Assembly (NCBI RefSeq): GCF_000006565.2
Contig: NC_031474.1
Span: 1,054,001-1,118,000 of the forward strand
From: Toxoplasma gondii ME49
Taxonomy: Eukaryota > Apicomplexa > Conoidasida > Eucoccidiorida > Sarcocystidae
DNA length: 64,000 bases
Direction of reading: 5' to 3'
This document shows positions 58,521 through 64,000 of the stretch, piece by piece. Every line of letters starts with the position of its first letter. Position 1 is the stretch's first letter. Under the pieces are notes generated by a model. It saw only the letters and a program-made list of their open reading frames with translations. It was not told the origin of the DNA and searched no databases. The translations under genes were made by a program, and so were the position numbers.

Positions 58521-59851
58521 GATTCTAGCAGGCGAAGGGTCGCGTACCCGCAGGGCAGATTAGTGTCCGCGTCGGCAATACATTGTGCCATGGAACTTTT
58601 TCGTGACCGGGTTGCATGGCGGCGCAAATCATGTTGGTTGGTTCGTTCGGGGTAGTCGCAGCACTATGATACAGCGCTGAACTAGCCATTCTCCTCTGAT
58701 GGAGGTTATGTCGCCTGTAGTCCGTGCAGCAGAAAGGAGACGGCGCATAGGTCCGCTACCGAACTAGTAAAGATCCACACGTGGCCACGTGTGTGTTTTG
58801 TATAGAATGTGAACTCGTTCGGAGCGCTTACCACAGCAGCTGAGTGTGCACCATGGGACAGCCTGGGTATGTGATTGTCCGTTAATGCTTCTGGGCATGC
58901 CTCTTTCGTATCAGCGCTGCGAGGGCGAGTGCTGACGCCGTGAAGGGTATAGAGGGGAAGTGGGAAGCGCGTGGACCCCTGTTCGCCAGGTGCCTCTGCA
59001 GTTCCGCGTGTGCAGCGGCCAATCTATGACTCTGGCAATTAATTGCATTTTCGATTCTAGATACCCGATTGCGTGTCATATCTATGTCGCCTGTGTCTGT
59101 TTTGTGTGTTGTTACGGGTTTCTGGCATGTCATAGGAGCGTCGTTCTCTGTCGAGGCCGCAACAGGAGGGCGGGGGTAGCCGGTGCACGCGTCGGCATGG
59201 TCCAGGGTTGTGATTCGGTGTCTGTGTGCCTCGTCTAGAATATGCACCGGCCCGAGCTGTTCATGGAGAGAATCTGGTCGCAGTTCGGCGCAGATGCCAA
59301 AGTGGAGGCCACGGACCTCGTTGTCTTTGAGCGCGTCGTATGGTGAATCTTGATTGCTTGATGATAGTTTGTACGAAACCGCTGCAGGACTGGACATGGT
59401 TATGTCAAATACAAGTGCGAGGGGAGAGAGGGAATGACTGCATCAGCCGAAAGGCGAAGAATCGCACCGAGGGCAGAGCAGATGCGGGGTCGTGTGTGAC
59501 AGTGGAGTTGTGTGTTGGTGGGACTGTGTCGTAGCATCGGTCGTAGCAGAACAGGTCCTATCTGACGAAAATTGTTGATCTCGAGTGTATGGCACCACCA
59601 CTTCCGCTTTTCAGCTTCCTCTTATCTTTTCCCACCAGGTGATGTGGGACAGGGGATGGTGAAGGATTGATGTTGTACAATTGTCTGTAGAATGGCCACA
59701 AGACAGCATGCTGCACTCAGACATCAAGGACACGCATGCGCGTGTAACTCAGTTTACGGGGCTGGTCACTCATGTGGAGTTCCTCTGCTAAAAGGGTCAT
59801 CTGCCTTGGTCTAACACTTGGCAGCTGGTGCAATGGTCTACACTGTTACGC
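58521..59851 (+). repeat. 1.33-kb direct duplication, right copy
   Basis: Direct copy of 56989-58323; the unduplicated spacer is 58324-58520. A degenerate third relative of the start of this unit appears at about 59995-60140. Confidence 0.92.
58776..58793. repeat. 18-bp double-CACGTG palindrome, second copy
   Basis: Same palindrome as at 57244, carried by the right duplication copy without change. Confidence 0.85.
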
Positions 59852-62479
59852 CGACCCTTTTTTTGGCATGGATCGTTACCAGAAAACGCAAGTAGGAATG
59901 AAATTACGTGCTGTCATTGAACAAGTGATATGCGCTGTCATGAAGCAGCATGTTGCTGAGATCGAGGGACGGCTGCTCCACTCGTCACCATATGAGTGAA
60001 TCAAGGCGAACCATCTTGCGGCCTATGTCTGTAGGTGGTGGCAGGACTGTGGAGCACAAAGAAGCGCCTAGCCATAGGTGCAGTGTTGCGTCGGTGTCGG
60101 CAACACATTGCAGCACAGAATGCTTTTCAGGAATCGCGTTGAATATTCACGTTCCTTAAGATGGTACGTTGCAGCGAGTTTCGTGCAGCTGCTGATCACC
60201 GCTGCAGCACCGGGGTACGACACTAGAATGGAGACTTTGTTCAAGTGAAGCCGGGCTGACGTGTTGCCAGTGCAGGAACAGTAGCTTATTTGGTTCTGCG
60301 AGACTGGAATATCGACATGTAACACGACGATTGAGTCTTCCTCTCTTCGAGGACTTGATGATGCGTGTTCCTCAATTCTTTGGGCCCGTGATCCATGTGG
60401 AGACAAGCGTCGTACTGAAATATCCTGTCTCGTGTTCATAAGCGGTGACACATGGTGGTAGTGTCGACTGTTATGCCTCGCGTGCTTCTCTTGTATTTTC
60501 GCCAAAGGGTAACAGGGAAGAATCATCGTGGTGTGCAGCCGTAGGTATCGCCCAGGATCCTGTATCACCATGCAGGAACGATCGTGTCAGATGTTGTCTC
60601 CGTAGGGGGGATGGAGGCACGGACCGCTTTTGTGCGGTCACTTGAGTATGTCTTGCTGGCATTGGTGTGGAGAAAGGAGCATACAGCTTCAATGGCAGGA
60701 CAAGTGTTGCCAGCTGCATGGACCGTGTACCATGTTTTCTCTCGCGACCTCTGCCGCATGCTGCTTCACTCTAAGGTGGTACGGTGGGACTTGGTAGAGG
60801 CGACCAGCCGTCACACATAGAGCGCTTTCGTACGGCGCCATCCCGCGAGCACTGTCACCATACCGTACGGACACAGCCAAGTCCTATTTCCGTGGTGCAC
60901 GCGAACTCCGCGTCGAGCGGAACAGTCTCTTGGCTTTCTCAGCTATCCGCTGGTTGGCGCGAGTCGCGATACCCGCCGAGGGCGTTGAGTCTGTGTATCT
61001 GGTACGGTGTGGACTTCACAGGGATTTTTTTCGTGTCCGTTGTCTCATGAGGGATAATAGTGGCCGGTGTTGTGGATGCTTTTGCGTGGACTCAAATGAG
61101 CAGGAAAAGCACGTCATCGTTGTTTGCTGTTGATGAGCGAGGTGATGTGAAGCGGCAGAGGGAGAAGGCCACTGACCATATATTACGATTGTCGAAGCAA
61201 ACCACTGGCTTTGGCGTTTTCCCTGTACGATGGGTAATCGGATCTTGGTAGATTGTGTGTGTCGTGTGTCGATGCAGTAATTGCTAAACTGATGCATTAT
61301 GCCGCAACGGCGAGCGTAACTATCGAGATAGGTGTTCTGTTATTACCCATAACGCACGCACTGCTTTGTTGGAACTGGAAATGTAACACTCTTATGGCGA
61401 ATTCGGGATTCGTGGAGACTGATGCGGCAGTGTCTCTCAGGAGGAACTGCCGCACACGGGCGTCTGTGACGGTCCGGATGCGTGCTCAACCCCGCGGGTC
61501 TTTTGGGTATCTTCAATTATGTGTCCATTCACTGGTATGGTTGACCCTTTCCGTGCGAGGCGATCGCACAAGAGTGTCACTTTACAATGCAGACTTGGTT
61601 GTTGATGTCCGCATTTCGAATGCAGCAAGCCGCAGTAGGGGTTTCAGCCTTCGCAGTGGCAGCAGCCTTCTGTAACGTGGATTGGCCAGCCACAACGCTA
61701 ATGGCTAAATGCCGTCGTCGTAGCCTCATGCCGCATATCAGGGGGTCACAAAAGGCAGTTTCTATGTGTCCTTGTAGTTTTAGCGTAGGGGCTTGACGAA
61801 AATGTTGAATGAGAGCGTTTCACCTTCCACGAAACGAGCGATGGCTAACCACTGATGCACTCATTTGTGCACTTTTGCTGGGTGTAGAGTTGGCACATGG
61901 CCGTTGAGTTGCAGGGGAAGTCACGAAGGAACGGCACCAAAACATTATTCCACGTGGTCACCTCGCGAAATCCGTCACGAGTGTCCTAACGCCGCGCTCG
62001 AGTAAAGATTGTCTGTGATATAGCTGACTTGGTGTGTAGTTCTTGCAGGGAAAAAGCGAATCATGAGGAGGTCAATCGATGCAGTGTCGGCGTGAGAGGA
62101 GAATTATGTCGGTGCACCTAACATGGCCTCTAGCGGTGAGGGGGCTGTCGCGGGCGTACGTTCTCCGCCTCGAGGGTTGGTCCACCAAGTGCACCTAAGA
62201 GTGAGACAGCGCTGCAGGTATTTAGTGTCGCCACTCTTGGAACTGGAGGCATTGACTCTTGAACGGGGGCGGGCTGTCATTTTAAAGTTTATGTGCCGGA
62301 TCCGTTTCGCCCAATTGCTTTGTTGGGGTCACTGAATGTACGGGTGTACATCCTGGGCTGGACTGGTTTGCGCTCACCATGTTGATTGTAGCATATCATG
62401 TGCTTTGGCTGGTGCTGTGATAGGCTGCGAAAGGCATTGGTGGCAGATGTTTTCGGAGAGGAGACATCGAGAGTATCTG
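59852..62479 (+). other. Degenerate monomers, no gene seen
   Basis: Holds scattered blocks related to the earlier arrays: a relative of the 1.33-kb unit start near 60,000, a CCGAGGGCGTTGAGTCTG block near 60,970 and a GTTGATGTC...GCAG...GCAGTAGG block near 61,600. No ORF with domains. Confidence 0.5.
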
Positions 62480-64000
62480 TTTAGTGAGTTGCTGGCATGT
62501 GTTGTGCGTGGTTTATCGTGGTGTTTCGGAGGGGAGAGCATTGTGCAGTTGAAGGCGGCCTTGGTGAGGAAAGTGTCGTAGGAGCGATTGGAGGTCAAGA
62601 TTATGCGGAGGGGGCCGCCAAAAGACTACCGAGAGAATCGGAGGTGGTGGTATTACTTTGTCAGGGCTACGTATGCATGCGTATGATGCTTAAATACAGA
62701 CTATGCTTGTAAGTAAAAGCATCGTTGTGCTAAGCGTGGTGGCGGCGAGTGCACAAACTGAACTTCGTGCGAGCCGAATGGTGGTCTATTGTATGTAAAG
62801 CAAGCCATTTCACGGAACGGAGCATGCGACGGGCTGGCACTTGAAAGTATGGTTGGCTGCGGGTTAATTATGCTTTACTGAGAGAGAACAAGTGTAGAGG
62901 GTGTGCGAGGGGGCAGAGGGACCGATGGCAGAAGTTTGTAATGGATTGTGAGACGACTGTGTACCGGGCGAACTGTATGAAAAGTGAGTTGTGTTTCCGA
63001 GGACGACGATTGAGTTAATGGAATGGTATGACGACGAGAACGGATGAAGTGTCCGTTGAGGCGGACGGAATCGGTGCATCGTCGAGTAAGGCATTCTGGT
63101 CTGCTGTCGTGACGGCCTCGTCAGCTGACTGGGGATGCTGCCATTGTTTCGTTAAAATGAGAAAGCTTCTATAGATCGTTTGGAGCTTCACTTGACGAGC
63201 GCTGATGATCCGTGGCGAATTGACACAGCCCGTGAGTTTACAAATATTTTTGGATGTATGTTAGTGAGGATACAGCGACAAGCGTTTTCTTACAGATACA
63301 GATTAACTTGGTTTGCGGGCTCTAGGAGCGACTCCGTGTGCGCAGATATGTAGAGCTTGCCTCCTTCCTTGATAAACAATTTGTAGCTGTGGAGAGCTGG
63401 GGTGCAACGTTCCAGTCGGTATTGACTTGGTCCACATCCGCAGTAGTTGGGCCCCCAGCGTGGCCATGCGTCATCAAGCAGTGACGAGACGAACTCGGAT
63501 CCAAATGGCAAGAGTTCTTGATTAGACTTACCGCGAATGCGTCAAATCTCATTGTCTCTTATCTGGGAAGAAGACAGGTATTCTGAGGTTGCATGTACTG
63601 GAGTAGCCACACTATCGGAAGGATGAAACGTACTGTCGCTCTGATATGTTAGTTGGCGGACGCCAGGCATCTGAGAAGGGTGTTTCTTGATCATTCGCGA
63701 GAATAAGCCGTATAGAGTAGGGAATTTCCTGTGAAGACACCTTTCGTGAGCAAGAGCGATGCTGAGCATCTCCACTCGCGCATGTGTTTCCACTCAGCCT
63801 ACCGTCTGCCTGAAAGGGACAACGCAACTTTTCCCGGTGTTCCATGGCGTTCTGGTTTGTGTGTATGCGGGGCAGAAAATTTCTACAAATGTTATTTTCA
63901 ATCCGTTTTTCTGTTGTTGGTTGTCCGTCTCTGTAGGGCGTTGTCTCTGCTCCCTTGGTCGTAAGTCCAGCTCGCCAGCCAGTGATCTAATCAATATCGT
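62480..64000 (+). repeat. Diverged long direct repeat, right copy, cut by window end
   Basis: Diverged copy of 33830-35500 in the same orientation. The alignment is still running at the window edge (TCGTAAGTCCAGCTCGCCAG against TCGTACGTCCAACTCGCCGG at 35,428). Confidence 0.75.

Larger units (their letters stand above)
30890..64000 (+). other. G-over-C skewed, repeat-filled, gene-poor domain (subtelomere-like)
   Basis: The plus strand carries far more G than C over most of this half. Two sampled 60-base lines have 27 G to 8 C (32101-32160) and 24 G to 10 C (44341-44400), against 20 G to 21 C in COX10 (16861-16920). Long-range compositional bias in gene-poor subtelomeric-like regions is described for T. 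gondii, and this segment fits it. Minus-strand frames here are P/T/H/S-rich and are judged non-coding. Confidence 0.75.

Noticed and set aside
1..64000. CRISPR arrays, bacterial operons, insertion sequences
   Set aside because: No short regularly spaced repeats, transposase frames or ribosome-binding sites; the window is eukaryotic.

Overview
The window looks like nuclear DNA of a coccidian parasite, most probably Toxoplasma gondii or a very close relative such as Hammondia. The reasons are intron-bearing genes with GT-AG junctions that keep frame, serine-rich low-complexity tracts inside long exons, a fragment of mitochondrial cox3 lying in the nuclear sequence, a secreted membrane protein built like a dense-granule (GRA) protein, and a long G-over-C biased, repeat-filled, gene-poor domain like those described as subtelomeric-like in T. 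gondii. The species is inferred from style and content; no search was run.

Positions 1 to about 30,000 form the gene-bearing half. In order: a small single-membrane-span protein (minus, 1163 to 24); a RING + PHD protein resembling PHRF1 (plus, 3137-6828, three exons); a two-span membrane protein of unknown function (plus, 9141-12017, about six exons) whose fourth intron carries the cox3-derived insertion; weak small coding candidates (13.5-15.4 kb); COX10, mitochondrial heme O synthase (plus, 15996-20526, four exons), with a long C-terminal extension; an NSUN-type RNA cytosine-5 methyltransferase (minus, 24389 to 21912) convergent with COX10; and, divergent from it, a GRA-like secreted protein with acidic repeats (plus, 25696-27690, two exons). 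Two orphan exon-like segments (29.1 and 29.7 kb) lie next to the boundary.

From about 30,890 to the window end the plus strand becomes strongly richer in G than C and no convincing protein gene is visible. This half is a patchwork of related repeats: ~833-bp units (30.9-34.2 kb); a balanced-composition island (about 35.7-38.8 kb); an array of ~0.86-1.0 kb monomers (about 40.4-48.9 kb) with a five-monomer higher-order period of 4,645 bp; a mosaic of duplicated blocks sharing a 151-bp conserved core (49.3-55.7 kb); a 1.33-kb near-perfect direct duplication carrying an 18-bp double-CACGTG palindrome (57.0-59.85 kb); and degenerate monomers ending in a diverged copy (62.5-64.0 kb) of the 33.8-35.5 kb segment. 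No telomeric TTTAGGG array is present, so the window stops short of the chromosome tip or is an internal subtelomere-like block.

The genes do not form a pathway. COX10 acts in mitochondrial heme O/A synthesis, the NSUN protein in RNA methylation, the RING/PHD protein probably in chromatin or transcription-linked ubiquitination, and the GRA-like protein in the secretory pathway. The most unusual material is the repeat domain: conserved boxes inside otherwise drifting monomers, a splice-acceptor-like motif repeated in several monomers, and recent exchange in exact monomer register.
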